Shown piece by piece: positions 25,860-33,304 of a DNA stretch of 64,000 nt. A program made the position numbers and the translations under genes. Under the pieces are notes generated by a model that searched no databases, was not told the origin of the DNA, and saw nothing but the letters and a program-made list of their open reading frames with translations. This DNA is from Bacteroidales bacterium. Lineage in GTDB: Bacteria > Bacteroidota > Bacteroidia > Bacteroidales > UBA932. The stretch is taken from assembly GCA_024402135.1 (NCBI GenBank), contig JAKSJN010000008.1, positions 58,661-122,660 on the forward strand, written 5' to 3'. Within the stretch, counting starts at the first letter, position 1; each line of letters opens with the position of its first letter.

Positions 25860-26225
25860 CTAGTCTTTCTTCAGGATTGTCGCTGCGTGCGCGGGCTCTT
25901 CAAGGTCGGAACCGAGAAGCTCAAGCTGTGCTGCCACGGTTGTCCTGCGGTTGAGGCTGCGCTGCTCGAAGATCCTGTTGGAGTATCTGATCTCCAGTTC
26001 CTTGAGTTCCTTTTCGTTGTCTTCGACCTTTGTCATGGTCTGGTCGAACTTTATACCATACCATATCGAACAGCCGAGCAGGAACACGATGTACAGGATG
26101 TGAGGAAAGTACTGTCCCACATCCAGTTTTTTCATCAGTTCGCCCTTGATGATGGCCTTGAATATCGATGCAATGCCTCTGCCGAGGTCCTGCAGCCTCC
26201 ACTTTCCTGCTTCTTCTTCCATCAT
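25860..26225 (-). CDS. ftsL: FtsL-like division protein
   Basis: A 121-residue bitopic protein: cytoplasmic N-terminus with a Lys-rich part, one membrane helix (about 41-58, ILYIVFLLGCSIWYG), then a periplasmic coiled coil (about 60-100) rich in Glu, Lys and Leu. Size, topology and position between rsmH and ftsI identify the FtsL slot; sequence similarity within the family is always low. The start is the ATG at 26225, which overlaps the rsmH stop (ATGA). A much longer frame extends upstream but only as an out-of-frame shadow of rsmH. FtsL would join FtsQ in activating FtsWI. Confidence 0.85.
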   Translation of the reverse strand: MMEEEAGKWRLQDLGRGIASIFKAIIKGELMKKLDVGQYFPHILYIVFLLGCSIWYGIKFDQTMTKVEDNEKELKELEIRYSNRIFEQRSLNRRTTVAAQLELLGSDLEEPAHAATILKKD

Positions 26226-27172
26226 TCTGCTCTTTTTTCTGCGATTCTCAACTTTGCGCTTCTTGCCCGCGTGTTGGTTGCTATCTCGCTCTCTTTCGGG
26301 AGTATCGGCTTGCGGTTCACCGCTTCGAGAGGGGTGTTGCAGCGTCCGTATACGTCCCTTATGACCTCGCCGTCCACGTTTCCGGTCTTGATGAAGTTCT
26401 TTACCATCCTGTCCTCGAGCGAGTGGTAGGTGATCACCACCAGTCTGCCGCCAGGGCGCAGGCTGGCTGCTGCGCCGCTGAGGAATTTCTCCAGCGAACG
26501 CATCTCCTGGTTGACCTCGATGCGAAGCGCCTGGTACACCTTTGCAAGAAATTTGTGCTCGGCATGAGGAGGCAGTGCCTTCGCTATCGCGGCGTCCAGT
26601 TCGCCGGTAGTTCTGATAGGGGAGCGGTCGCGGGCTGAAACTATCATGGCTGCCACGCGGCGTGCGTTCTCCACCTCGCCGTATATCCTGAGTATGCGCT
26701 CCAGCTCCTCTGCGCTGCATTCATTGACCAGGTCTGCCGCGCTGCGCTCCGCCTGTACGTTCATCCTCATGTCCAGAGGGGCGTCGTATCTGAACGAGAA
26801 TCCGCGGTCCGCGGTGTCGAACTGATGCGACGATACGCCAAGGTCGGCAAGTATTCCGTCAATTCCGCAAACATCGTCCGCTTCGCGCTCAGGAAAATCG
26901 CGTGTGGCCTCATGGGCCTCCATGAGCGCGAAGTTGTGGACGAATCTGAAATTGTTGTGTATCAGTTTGAAACGCTTGTCGTCAATGCTGTTCTTCAAGG
27001 CGTCGGAGTCGCGGTCGAACGCAATGAGCCTGCCGTCCCCGGCCAGATGGTCAAGGATAGCCCTGGAGTGGCCGCCACCGCCGAAGGTAGCGTCCATATA
27101 GATGCCCGAAGGGTTGGAAATCAATGCTTCTACGCTCTCTTCGAGAAGAACGGGAATGTGGTATTCTGACAT
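26222..27172 (-). CDS. rsmH: 16S rRNA (cytosine-1402-N4)-methyltransferase
   Basis: Methylates N4 of C1402 in the P-site of 16S rRNA using SAM; also known as MraW. The 316-residue protein has HIPVLLEESVEAL at 5-17, the SAM motif MDATFGGGGHSRAILDHL near 26, ILADLGVSSHQFD near 107 with RGFSFRYDAPLDMRM, and VITYHSLEDRMVKNF near 253, all diagnostic. It is the second gene of the dcw cluster, 12 bases after mraZ, and overlaps ftsL by 4. Confidence 0.96.
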   Translation of the reverse strand: MSEYHIPVLLEESVEALISNPSGIYMDATFGGGGHSRAILDHLAGDGRLIAFDRDSDALKNSIDDKRFKLIHNNFRFVHNFALMEAHEATRDFPEREADDVCGIDGILADLGVSSHQFDTADRGFSFRYDAPLDMRMNVQAERSAADLVNECSAEELERILRIYGEVENARRVAAMIVSARDRSPIRTTGELDAAIAKALPPHAEHKFLAKVYQALRIEVNQEMRSLEKFLSGAAASLRPGGRLVVITYHSLEDRMVKNFIKTGNVDGEVIRDVYGRCNTPLEAVNRKPILPKESEIATNTRARSAKLRIAEKRAE

Positions 27173-27184
27173 CTGTCGGTCTCC

Positions 27185-27637
27185 TTACCTTGATTCAGGC
27201 AGTCTACCGGCAATTGCGAGATATTCCTCGTTCGAGATCGAGCTGGACTCGAATTTCTCCTTCGACCAGATCTCGATCTTGTAGTCATTTCCGGAAAAGA
27301 CCACCTCTTTGGTTACACCAATGAGTTCAAGCAATGCTCTGGAAATGGTGATGCGTCCGAATTTTGGATCTGGGGTCACAAGATCACGTCCGCTCATGTA
27401 CTGTCTCCAGAACTTCGCGTGATCTGCGTTGAAGAAATTCAGTCGGGATCTGACTTCAAGAGACTGCTTTTCCCATTCTTCCATGGTGTACATTTCAAGG
27501 CAGTCGGAGAAGATGTCCTTCTTGATTACGAATCTCATGTCCCCTCCCGCCGGCATCATTGCACGGAACTCCGAAGGAAAGACGAGTCTTCCCTTGTCAT
27601 CGAGTTTCGAAGAATATGTGCCGATAAAAGAGGTCAT
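27185..27637 (-). CDS. mraZ: Transcriptional regulator MraZ
   Basis: DNA-binding repressor of the division and cell-wall cluster, with two SpoVT/AbrB-like halves. The 150-residue sequence starts MTSFIGTYSSKLDDKGRLVFP, the usual MraZ N-terminus, and has the second half around DPKFGRITISRALLELIG (about 97-114). The ATG at 27637 is chosen because an upstream in-frame start at 27655 would add residues not found in the family. It heads the cluster; two direct repeats matching known MraZ boxes lie upstream at 27686-27702, so autoregulation is likely. Confidence 0.94.
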   Translation of the reverse strand: MTSFIGTYSSKLDDKGRLVFPSEFRAMMPAGGDMRFVIKKDIFSDCLEMYTMEEWEKQSLEVRSRLNFFNADHAKFWRQYMSGRDLVTPDPKFGRITISRALLELIGVTKEVVFSGNDYKIEIWSKEKFESSSISNEEYLAIAGRLPESR

Positions 27638-27665
27638 GGTTAAACAATAGTTCACGCGATTGCCA

Positions 27666-27673
27666 CAAAGATA
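27666..27673 (-). promoter_or_regulatory. -7 box TATCTTTG of the dcw cluster promoter
   Basis: Minus-strand TATCTTTG, full TAnnTTTG match, predicts a start point near 27661 and a leader of about 24 bases before mraZ. The expected -33 position is occupied by the MraZ boxes and has no clear TTTG. Confidence 0.65.
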
Positions 27674-27685
27674 GGAAAAACCTTT

Positions 27686-27702
27686 CCACTTTGCTCCACT
27701 TT
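27686..27702 (-). promoter_or_regulatory. MraZ operator: two AAAGTGG boxes with 10-bp period
   Basis: Minus strand reads AAAGTGG-AGC-AAAGTGG. Published MraZ sites are short direct repeats with a 10-bp period: TGGGN repeats in E. coli and AAAGTG(T/G)N3 repeats in Mollicutes. Both repeats here fit the latter exactly. They cover the -33 region of the mraZ promoter, so bound MraZ would block RNA polymerase. Confidence 0.7.
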
Positions 27703-27810
27703 CTTACAATTTTTTACACCGAAACTTATCAACAGGCTTCTGTTGCGCGTGAGAGGTGGTTTTGAAAAAATAATTCTGTATGGAGATCTGCCGGCAGGGG
27801 GGTGGAATAC

Positions 27811-27840
27811 GAAAGAAGGCGGCCTGAAAAGGTCGCCTTC
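27811..27840 (-). terminator. Hairpin terminator after tRNA-His
   Basis: GAAGGCGGCC (27815-27824) pairs with GGTCGCCTTC (27831-27840), 10 bp with one weak pair, around a 6-base loop. On the minus strand it follows the tRNA by 7 bases and is followed by CTTTC, a short T-poor tail. It is the probable end of the tRNA transcript. Confidence 0.65.
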
Positions 27841-27847
27841 TGCGAGG

Positions 27848-27921
27848 GGTGAGATGTGGGGCTCGAACCCACGACACCCAGAACCACAATCTGGTGCTCT
27901 ACCAACTGAACTAATCTCACC
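27848..27921 (-). tRNA. tRNA-His (anticodon GTG)
   Basis: Read on the minus strand, 74 bases fold as a cloverleaf: acceptor GTGAGAT/ATCTCAC, D-stem GTTC/GAGC, anticodon stem CCAGA/TCTGG around a loop with GTG, and T-arm GTGGG-TTCGAAC-CCCAC. An extra 5' G is encoded and faces C73, the G-1:C73 pair special to tRNA-His. The 3' CCA is not encoded. A strong promoter precedes it and a hairpin follows, so it is transcribed alone. Confidence 0.96.
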
Positions 27922-27937
27922 GTGTATTTTGAGGTCA

Positions 27938-27968
27938 CAAAGATAGATAATTATTTCGAATTTCCAAA
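27938..27968 (-). promoter_or_regulatory. Full -33/-7 promoter of tRNA-His
   Basis: On the minus strand, TTTG (27965-27968), a 19-base spacer and TATCTTTG (27938-27945) match the Bacteroidota vegetative consensus exactly. The tRNA 5' end is 17 bases past the box. Confidence 0.8.
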
Positions 27969-27998
27969 CTCATGCACTGATTTTTCGTTTAGAATGCC

Positions 27999-28006
27999 TA
28001 TATTTG
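27999..28006 (+). promoter_or_regulatory. -7 box TATATTTG for the carboxyltransferase gene
   Basis: Full TAnnTTTG match, giving a leader of about 28 bases before the ATG at 28039. The -33 element is not clear. Confidence 0.6.
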
Positions 28007-28038
28007 TGATTGCACAATTATAACAACCAGTATTAGTA

Positions 28039-29823
28039 ATGGCAAGAGAAATCAAGTTCTCCCTCGTTTACAGGGATATGTGGCAGTCTTCAGGCAAGTT
28101 CCAGCCTAGAGTAGATCAGCTGGTCAAGGTCGCGCCTGCAATCATTGACATGGGCTGCTTTGACCGAGTAGAGACCAACGGCGGTGCCTTTGAGCAGGTT
28201 AACCTCCTTTATGGTGAAAACCCTAATGTGGCCGTCCGCAAGTGGACTGCACCTTTCCACAAGGTGGGCATCCAGACACATATGCTTGAAAGAGGTCTTA
28301 ACGCTCTCAGAATGAATCCTGTCCCAGCTGACGTCCGTGAACTCATGTTCAAGGTCAAGAAGGCGCAGGGAACCGATATCTCCCGCTCATTCTGCGGACT
28401 TAACGATCCACGTAACCTCAAGCTCTCGGTAGAGTACGCAAAGAAGGCCGGCATGATCTCACAGGCGGCACTCTCGATCACCCACTCTCCAGTGCACACC
28501 GTCGAGTATTACATGGGACTCGTAGACAAGCTTGTCGAGTATGGCGCAGACGAGATCTGCCTCAAGGATATGGCCGGTATCGGCCGTCCTACTTTCCTCG
28601 CACAGCTTACCAATGGAATAAAGACCAAGTATCCTCATATCAAGGTTCAGTATCATGGTCACAGCGGACCTGGCTTCTCTCCTGCTTCAATGCTTGAGGT
28701 TGCACGCGCCGGCGCCGACTATATCGACGTTGCAGTAGAGCCTCTTTCATGGGGTAAGGTTCATCCAGACGTGATCACCATCCAGCAGATGCTCCGTGGC
28801 GACGGTTTCCTCGTAAAGGATATCAACATGGATGCCTACATGGAGACCCGTGCACTCACCCAGGAGTTCATCGACGACTTCCTTGGCTACTGGATCAATC
28901 CTACCAACTCCCAGATGACCTCGCTTCTCGTAGGCTGCGGTCTTCCAGGAGGTATGATGGGATCGATGATGGCCGACCTGAAGGGCTTCAAGGATGCAAT
29001 CAATGCAGCAGAGAAGGCTCATGGACAGCCTGTAAGCAGCCTCGACACCCTTATGGTCAAGCTCTTCAACGAGGTTGAGTACGTATGGCCTAAGCTCGGC
29101 TACCCACCACTTGTGACTCCTTTCAGCCAGTATGTCAAGAATACAGCTCTCATGAACCTTTTCTCAATGGCACAGGGCAAGCCTCGCTTCTCGCAGATTG
29201 ACAAGGATACATGGGGAATGATCCTCGGCAAGATGGGTAATCTTCCAGGAGAACTCGCACCGGAGATCATCGCACTCGCGAAGGAGAAGGGTATGGAATT
29301 CCAGACCACCAACCCACAGGACAACTATCCAAACGAGCTTCCTAAGTTCCGCAAGATGATGGAAGAGGAAGGATGGGACTGCGGTCAGGACGACGAAGAG
29401 CTCTTCGAACTTGCCATGCACGAGCGTCAGTATCGTGACTATCGTTCAGGCATCGCAAAGGAGCGCTTCAACAAGGAACTCGAGGATCTCAAGGCAAAGG
29501 CTGGTGCTCCTATAGTGGTTACCCGTCCGGTTGTGGAGATGCCTAAGTTCGATGTAAAGGACTACGCTGAGAAGTATCCAAAGGCAGTTCCTGTACAGGC
29601 TCCTGTAAAGGGTCGGCTTCTCTGGCAGATCGATGTCAAGGATGATTCCAAGGCACCGGTTGCAGGTACTCAGGTAGAGGCTGGCAAGGCAATGGGACAT
29701 GTCCAGGCATTCTATGGAATGGAGGAGATCATCCCTGCAGTAAGCGGTCGTGTAGTCGCAACCCTCGGAAAGCAGGGCGACATGGTGGAAAAGGGCGAAA
29801 TCATCGCATTCGTACAGGAGTAA
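28039..29823 (+). CDS. Oxaloacetate decarboxylase alpha/pyruvate carboxylase B-type protein without biotinyl lysine
   Basis: Carboxyltransferase of the HMGL-like TIM-barrel family, about residues 1-470, moving CO2 between a 2-oxoacid and biotin. RDMWQSSG near 13 is the DxxQ metal/substrate motif, ICLKDMAGIGRP near 173 has the carbamylated-lysine motif, and YHGHSGPGF near 211 holds metal-binding histidines. A biotinyl/lipoyl-like domain ends the protein (about 525-594). There the expected AMKM is replaced by FYGMEE, so the lysine that carries biotin is absent, although the PAVSGRV and VEKGEIIAFV strands remain. It probably works with biotin on another subunit, or has lost the reaction. No partner gene lies nearby. 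Single-gene transcript with promoter and terminator. Confidence 0.8.
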   Translation: MAREIKFSLVYRDMWQSSGKFQPRVDQLVKVAPAIIDMGCFDRVETNGGAFEQVNLLYGENPNVAVRKWTAPFHKVGIQTHMLERGLNALRMNPVPADVRELMFKVKKAQGTDISRSFCGLNDPRNLKLSVEYAKKAGMISQAALSITHSPVHTVEYYMGLVDKLVEYGADEICLKDMAGIGRPTFLAQLTNGIKTKYPHIKVQYHGHSGPGFSPASMLEVARAGADYIDVAVEPLSWGKVHPDVITIQQMLRGDGFLVKDINMDAYMETRALTQEFIDDFLGYWINPTNSQMTSLLVGCGLPGGMMGSMMADLKGFKDAINAAEKAHGQPVSSLDTLMVKLFNEVEYVWPKLGYPPLVTPFSQYVKNTALMNLFSMAQGKPRFSQIDKDTWGMILGKMGNLPGELAPEIIALAKEKGMEFQTTNPQDNYPNELPKFRKMMEEEGWDCGQDDEELFELAMHERQYRDYRSGIAKERFNKELEDLKAKAGAPIVVTRPVVEMPKFDVKDYAEKYPKAVPVQAPVKGRLLWQIDVKDDSKAPVAGTQVEAGKAMGHVQAFYGMEEIIPAVSGRVVATLGKQGDMVEKGEIIAFVQE

Positions 29824-29863
29824 TACTGTAACCCAGGGCCTTCCAAGGCCGATAATATAAGTT

Positions 29864-29900
29864 AGCCGTGTTTCAGCAATGGAACACGGCTGTTTTTTTT
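29864..29900 (+). terminator. Intrinsic terminator after the carboxyltransferase gene
   Basis: AGCCGTGTT and AACACGGCT form a 9-bp stem around an 11-base loop, followed by G and eight T residues. Confidence 0.88.
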
Positions 29901-29969
29901 CAACTTTGCCCATGCTGCCGCCCTGCCATGGAGTAGTCCAGGCTGGTTTCCCGGCGTTGAGAGACAGAT

Positions 29970-30689
29970 ATGAGAATGAAGGAGTTGGGACTGGATGACA
30001 GACCCAGGGAGAAACTGCTGGAGCAAGGTCCGTCGATGCTCAGCAATGCAGAGTTGCTTGCCATAATAATAAGGACGGGAACTCCAGCGGAGAATGCCGT
30101 CGAGGTGGCGAGGCGGCTGATACAAGCTGCCGGAGGCAGCCTGTCCGGAGTCGCGGACATGCCGCTGTCCGGCATGGTCGGAGTCTCCGGGCTCGGCCGC
30201 ATCAAAGCGGCCGGCATATCCGCCGCCCTTGAGCTAGGTCGCCGTTTCATGTCGGAGGCATCCACGGTAAGGAAAGTCAGCATAGTATCCCCTCGGATGG
30301 TCTACTCGATGATGCATCCTTATATGAAAGGACTGAATCATGAGGAGTGCTGGATAATCTATCTGAACCGTGCCAGATATGTGACAGGCAAGGAGAAACT
30401 GTTCTCCGGTGGAATGAACTCGACTCTGCTGGATTCAAGGATGATAGTGAAGCATGCTCTTGACCGTCATGCGGACGGGCTCATACTTACACATAACCAT
30501 CCATCAGGCAATCCACGTCCGGGAAGTGAGGATAAACGCCAGACCGAGGCGCTGAAGAACGCCTTGCGCACATTTGAACTTAGCCTCGTCGACCATGTCG
30601 TCATTGCCGACGGTGCCTATTTCAGTTTTGCCGATGACAGGATGGAGACTGCAGATCTGTCAGACGAGCTTGCAGATGAGCGTCGCTGA
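29970..30689 (+). CDS. radC: RadC/YeeS family JAB-domain protein
   Basis: A 239-residue protein with an N-terminal helix-hairpin-helix region (MKELGLDDRPREKLLEQG, SNAELLAIIIRTGT) and a C-terminal JAMM metal-binding domain with THNHPSGNPRPGSED (about 171-185), the H-x-H-x7-S-x2-D signature. The historic link to DNA repair has been withdrawn in E. coli; the fold suggests a metal-dependent hydrolase acting on nucleic acid or protein. Its last 30 bases overlap the convergent miaB 3' end. The ATG at 29970 encodes MRMKELG; the second Met at 29976 is an equal alternative. Confidence 0.9.
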   Translation: MRMKELGLDDRPREKLLEQGPSMLSNAELLAIIIRTGTPAENAVEVARRLIQAAGGSLSGVADMPLSGMVGVSGLGRIKAAGISAALELGRRFMSEASTVRKVSIVSPRMVYSMMHPYMKGLNHEECWIIYLNRARYVTGKEKLFSGGMNSTLLDSRMIVKHALDRHADGLILTHNHPSGNPRPGSEDKRQTEALKNALRTFELSLVDHVVIADGAYFSFADDRMETADLSDELADERR

Positions 30690-31994
30690 TGTACAGTTGA
30701 GAACCTCGACGTCCACGTAATCGCCGGCCTTGTGCTCAGTATCCGGCCATACGCACATCTTGTTGTTGGATGCTCGGCCGCAAAGCTCTTCCTGATTCTT
30801 CTTTGAAGGACCTTCCACGAGTACGCGGAAACGCTTGCCGAGATCTCTCTGGTAGCTCTCCATGCTCTTCCTGCCCTGGAGCGCGATGATTTCGTTGAGG
30901 CGTCTTGTCTTGGTCTCGATGTCGACATCGTCTGGATAGTTGCGTGCCGCAATGGTTCCTGGACGTTCCGAATAATAGAACATGAATGCGGTGTCGAAAC
31001 CGACCTCGTCGAACAGGGAGAGTGTGTCCTTGTGGTCTTCTTCGGTCTCGGAGCAGAAACCCGCTATCACGTCGGTGGTCAGACCGCAGTCAGGAATGAT
31101 GCTGCGGATCTTTGCCACGCGCTCGAGATACCATTCCCTGGTGTAGCGGCGGCGCATCTTCTCAAGCATGCGGTTGCTTCCGGACTGTACTGGGAAGTGG
31201 ATGTGCTTGCAGATGTTCTCGTATTTCGCCATGACTTCGATGACCTCGTCGGAAAAGTCCTGCGGATTGGAGGTCGAGAAGCGTACACGAAGCTCAGGAC
31301 TGATCTGTGCGACCATCTCGAGAAGGTTCGCGAAATTCACGTCTTCTGTCTCAGTCTTCCAATGGTAAGAGTCAACGTTCTGGCCGAGGAGGGTCACCTC
31401 CTTGTAGCCGGCATTGAAGCAGTCGCAGGCCTCGCGTACGATGGTGTGGGCGTCCCTGCTACGCTCTGCGCCGCGGGTATACGGTACCACGCAGTATGAA
31501 CATACGTTGTTGCATCCACGCATGATTGAAATGAAAGCAGACACTCCGTTTCTGTCCGTGCGGACGGGCTTGATGTCGGCGTAGGTTTCCTCGCGCGAGA
31601 GCATTACATTGATTTGCGGGTGTCCGTCTCCTGCTGCTGCAAGCAGTTCGGGCAGACTTCTGTAGGCGTCAGGGCCGGCTACGATATCTACCTTGCCGGT
31701 CTCGAGGAGCTTGTCCTTCAGTCTCTCCGCCATGCAGCCAAGGATTCCGATGATCACTGTGCGGTTGCGGCGCTGGAGATTGAACTGCTCGATTCGCCCC
31801 CAGATGCGCTGCTCTGCATTGTCACGTACCGAACATGTGTTTGCCATGATGACGTCAGCCTCGTCCATGCTCTCTGTCCTGGCATAGCCATGCTGTGCGA
31901 GAATAGAGAAGATCACTTCGCTGTCATTGACGTTCATCTGGCACCCGTAGGTCTCGATGTATACTTTTGGTATGTTTATTGATTGACTCTCCAT
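30660..31994 (-). CDS. miaB: tRNA-2-methylthio-N6-dimethylallyladenosine synthase
   Basis: Radical-SAM methylthiotransferase that adds a methylthio group to i6A37 of tRNAs reading UNN codons. The N-terminal domain has YIETYGCQMNVNDSEV with the first cluster cysteine, followed by ANTCSVR and LGCMAER. The radical-SAM motif CxxxCxxC is in MRGCNNVCSYCVVPYTRG. A C-terminal TRAM domain ends the 444-residue protein. Start is the ATG at 31994; a GTG at 32012 extends the frame by 6 residues but is less likely. A candidate promoter lies about 185 bases upstream, with a long palindrome between. It overlaps radC by 30 bases at the 3' end. Confidence 0.93.
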   Translation of the reverse strand: MESQSINIPKVYIETYGCQMNVNDSEVIFSILAQHGYARTESMDEADVIMANTCSVRDNAEQRIWGRIEQFNLQRRNRTVIIGILGCMAERLKDKLLETGKVDIVAGPDAYRSLPELLAAAGDGHPQINVMLSREETYADIKPVRTDRNGVSAFISIMRGCNNVCSYCVVPYTRGAERSRDAHTIVREACDCFNAGYKEVTLLGQNVDSYHWKTETEDVNFANLLEMVAQISPELRVRFSTSNPQDFSDEVIEVMAKYENICKHIHFPVQSGSNRMLEKMRRRYTREWYLERVAKIRSIIPDCGLTTDVIAGFCSETEEDHKDTLSLFDEVGFDTAFMFYYSERPGTIAARNYPDDVDIETKTRRLNEIIALQGRKSMESYQRDLGKRFRVLVEGPSKKNQEELCGRASNNKMCVWPDTEHKAGDYVDVEVLNCTSATLICKLV

Positions 31995-32016
31995 GGTTTG
32001 TCTTTTAGTCACTCTT

Positions 32017-32158
32017 AAAAAAATAACTTGGTAATCTTTATGTGTCTTTCATGTCCATATTCATTTATTCATTGGTCACGTAGCTACTGCTACGCTCCCT
32101 CTTCATAAATGAATCTGTCCTATGAAATCCACCATTAATCTTTACCAACTTATTTTTT
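32017..32158. repeat. 142-bp imperfect palindrome (MITE-like)
   Basis: The end arms AAAAAATAACTTGGTAA (from 32018) and its near-complement TTTACCAACTTATTTTTT (to 32158) pair with one or two mismatches. Inner pairs are TTTCAT/ATGAAA, ATTCATTTAT/ATAAATGAAT and, at the centre, GTAGC-TACT-GCTAC (32080-32093). The symmetry axis is at 32087 for outer and inner arms alike. It has no coding capacity and lies between miaB and its promoter box. No other copy was seen here. Confidence 0.75.
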
Positions 32159-32177
32159 CATCATTCCTTACAGGGCA

Positions 32178-32185
32178 CAAAGATA
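32178..32185 (-). promoter_or_regulatory. -7 box TATCTTTG facing miaB
   Basis: Minus-strand TATCTTTG, full consensus. A transcript from here would carry the long palindrome in its leader before miaB. Confidence 0.5.
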
Positions 32186-32197
32186 GCTGAATTTTTG

Positions 32198-32205
32198 TAT
32201 CTTTG
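32198..32205 (+). promoter_or_regulatory. -7 box TATCTTTG for the lipoprotein-SPOR-rpoN operon
   Basis: Full TAnnTTTG match, back-to-back with the miaB box; the leader to the ATG at 32234 is about 24 bases. Confidence 0.6.
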
Positions 32206-32233
32206 CGAATTATAGAACAGCTGAAACCAACGG

Positions 32234-32749
32234 ATGAAAAACCTGAAACGCATACTGTATTGTGCCGCTATGGCACTCGTGATGCTGGCTTCGACAAGCT
32301 GTGCGTCGGTCAAGGACATCGCCATTACCTCATGTGCGGTCGAGGCCTTGTCTCCTCGTGGACTCAAAGCGGTAGATGCGGTTCTCGCGCTCGGCATCGA
32401 CAATCCGGTGTTCGGTTTCAAGATCACCTGGCTGGATGGTGTCATCCGCAACGGAGAGAGAGCCTTTGCTACTTTCAATGCCGAGGACATCAGTGTCGAC
32501 AGGCGCAGCATGAAGATCTACTCGGTTCCTTGCACCGGAGCACTTGACAAGAGTGTCTCGCTCATGGAACTTCTGAGACTGGCATCATCAAGGGATTTCA
32601 GCAACTACGTCATGGATGTCGATGTCCATGTCAAACTGCGCTGGGGACCTGGTACCACACTTCACTTCAAGGACATGAGCATCAGTGAAATGATGGAGAC
32701 CAGCTATGCGCTCGAGATTTTGGAAAAGATAAATGAAGCTTTGATTTAA
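32234..32749 (+). CDS. Small lipoprotein of unknown function
   Basis: 171 residues with a lipoprotein signal (lipobox STSC, Cys23). The rest is a predicted beta-rich domain: LGIDNPVFGFKITWLDGVI recalls the N-P-x-F/W pattern of LEA-2-type (WHy) domains, in which alternating strands follow, but the match is loose and I do not assign the family. It is the first gene of a three-gene run with only 3 bases to the SPOR gene, and then rpoN, a setting that suggests an envelope protein and not a regulator of sigma-54. Confidence 0.7.
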   Translation: MKNLKRILYCAAMALVMLASTSCASVKDIAITSCAVEALSPRGLKAVDAVLALGIDNPVFGFKITWLDGVIRNGERAFATFNAEDISVDRRSMKIYSVPCTGALDKSVSLMELLRLASSRDFSNYVMDVDVHVKLRWGPGTTLHFKDMSISEMMETSYALEILEKINEALI

Positions 32750-32752
32750 AGG

Positions 32753-33301
32753 ATGAAAAAGTTTTTGATGGCAATTACCGCCATGCTGCTTTTTTCTTTT
32801 GCAGCATCGGCTCAGAATAACAACGGCTGGTACGAGGCCGATTCTCTCGTATACATTCCGACTGCGGCTCTCGATTCCAGCCTTGTCGGAAGGGATGTCC
32901 TTGGCATGATTTCGTCCGAGGTTCACCAGAGCGCCCAGATAAAGAGCGGCCTTGCAAGCCGCATCGAGAAGAATGCGTCGCGTGTTATCAGCGGATACCG
33001 CGTACGTATCTTCTTTGATAACAAGCAGACCTCCCGTGGCGACTCTGAGGCGGCTCTCAACCGCTTCCGCAACATGTTTCCAGGTGTTGCGGCATATCGC
33101 AGCTTCGCAAATCCATTCTTCAAGGTGACGGTCGGAGACTTCCGTACCCGCTCCGAGGCAACCAGACTGCTCCAGCAGGTAAAGGGAATGTTCCCTTCAG
33201 CAATCCTGATCAAGGAAAACATCAACTACCCTGTGGTCAATACGGAGAATTCATATATGGTCGATACCGTCCGTGTCCGCAGGCAGCTAAGCTCCAGGTA
33301 A
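32753..33301 (+). CDS. Exported SPOR-domain protein
   Basis: A 182-residue protein with a signal peptide (1-20, ending AASAQ). Residues about 82-160 form a SPOR-like domain: GYRVRIFFDNKQTSRGDSE, then FFKVTVGDFRTRSEATRLLQ, then FPSAILIKENI, matching the repeated beta-alpha-beta pattern. SPOR domains bind denuded glycan strands at division septa, so it probably acts at the cell wall. It has no membrane anchor other than the cleaved signal. The 3-base gaps on both sides place it in an operon with the lipoprotein gene and rpoN. Confidence 0.85.
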   Translation: MKKFLMAITAMLLFSFAASAQNNNGWYEADSLVYIPTAALDSSLVGRDVLGMISSEVHQSAQIKSGLASRIEKNASRVISGYRVRIFFDNKQTSRGDSEAALNRFRNMFPGVAAYRSFANPFFKVTVGDFRTRSEATRLLQQVKGMFPSAILIKENINYPVVNTENSYMVDTVRVRRQLSSR

Positions 33302-33304
33302 GTC

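Noticed and set aside
25860-26720. A 286-residue reading frame containing FtsL
   Set aside because: Residues before 26225 are an out-of-frame copy of rsmH coding sequence; the ATG at 26225 gives the normal FtsL size and overlap.
29835-29850. GGCCTTCCAAGGCC as the terminator of the carboxyltransferase gene
   Set aside because: The stem is short and has no T-run; the hairpin at 29864-29900 is a much better terminator.
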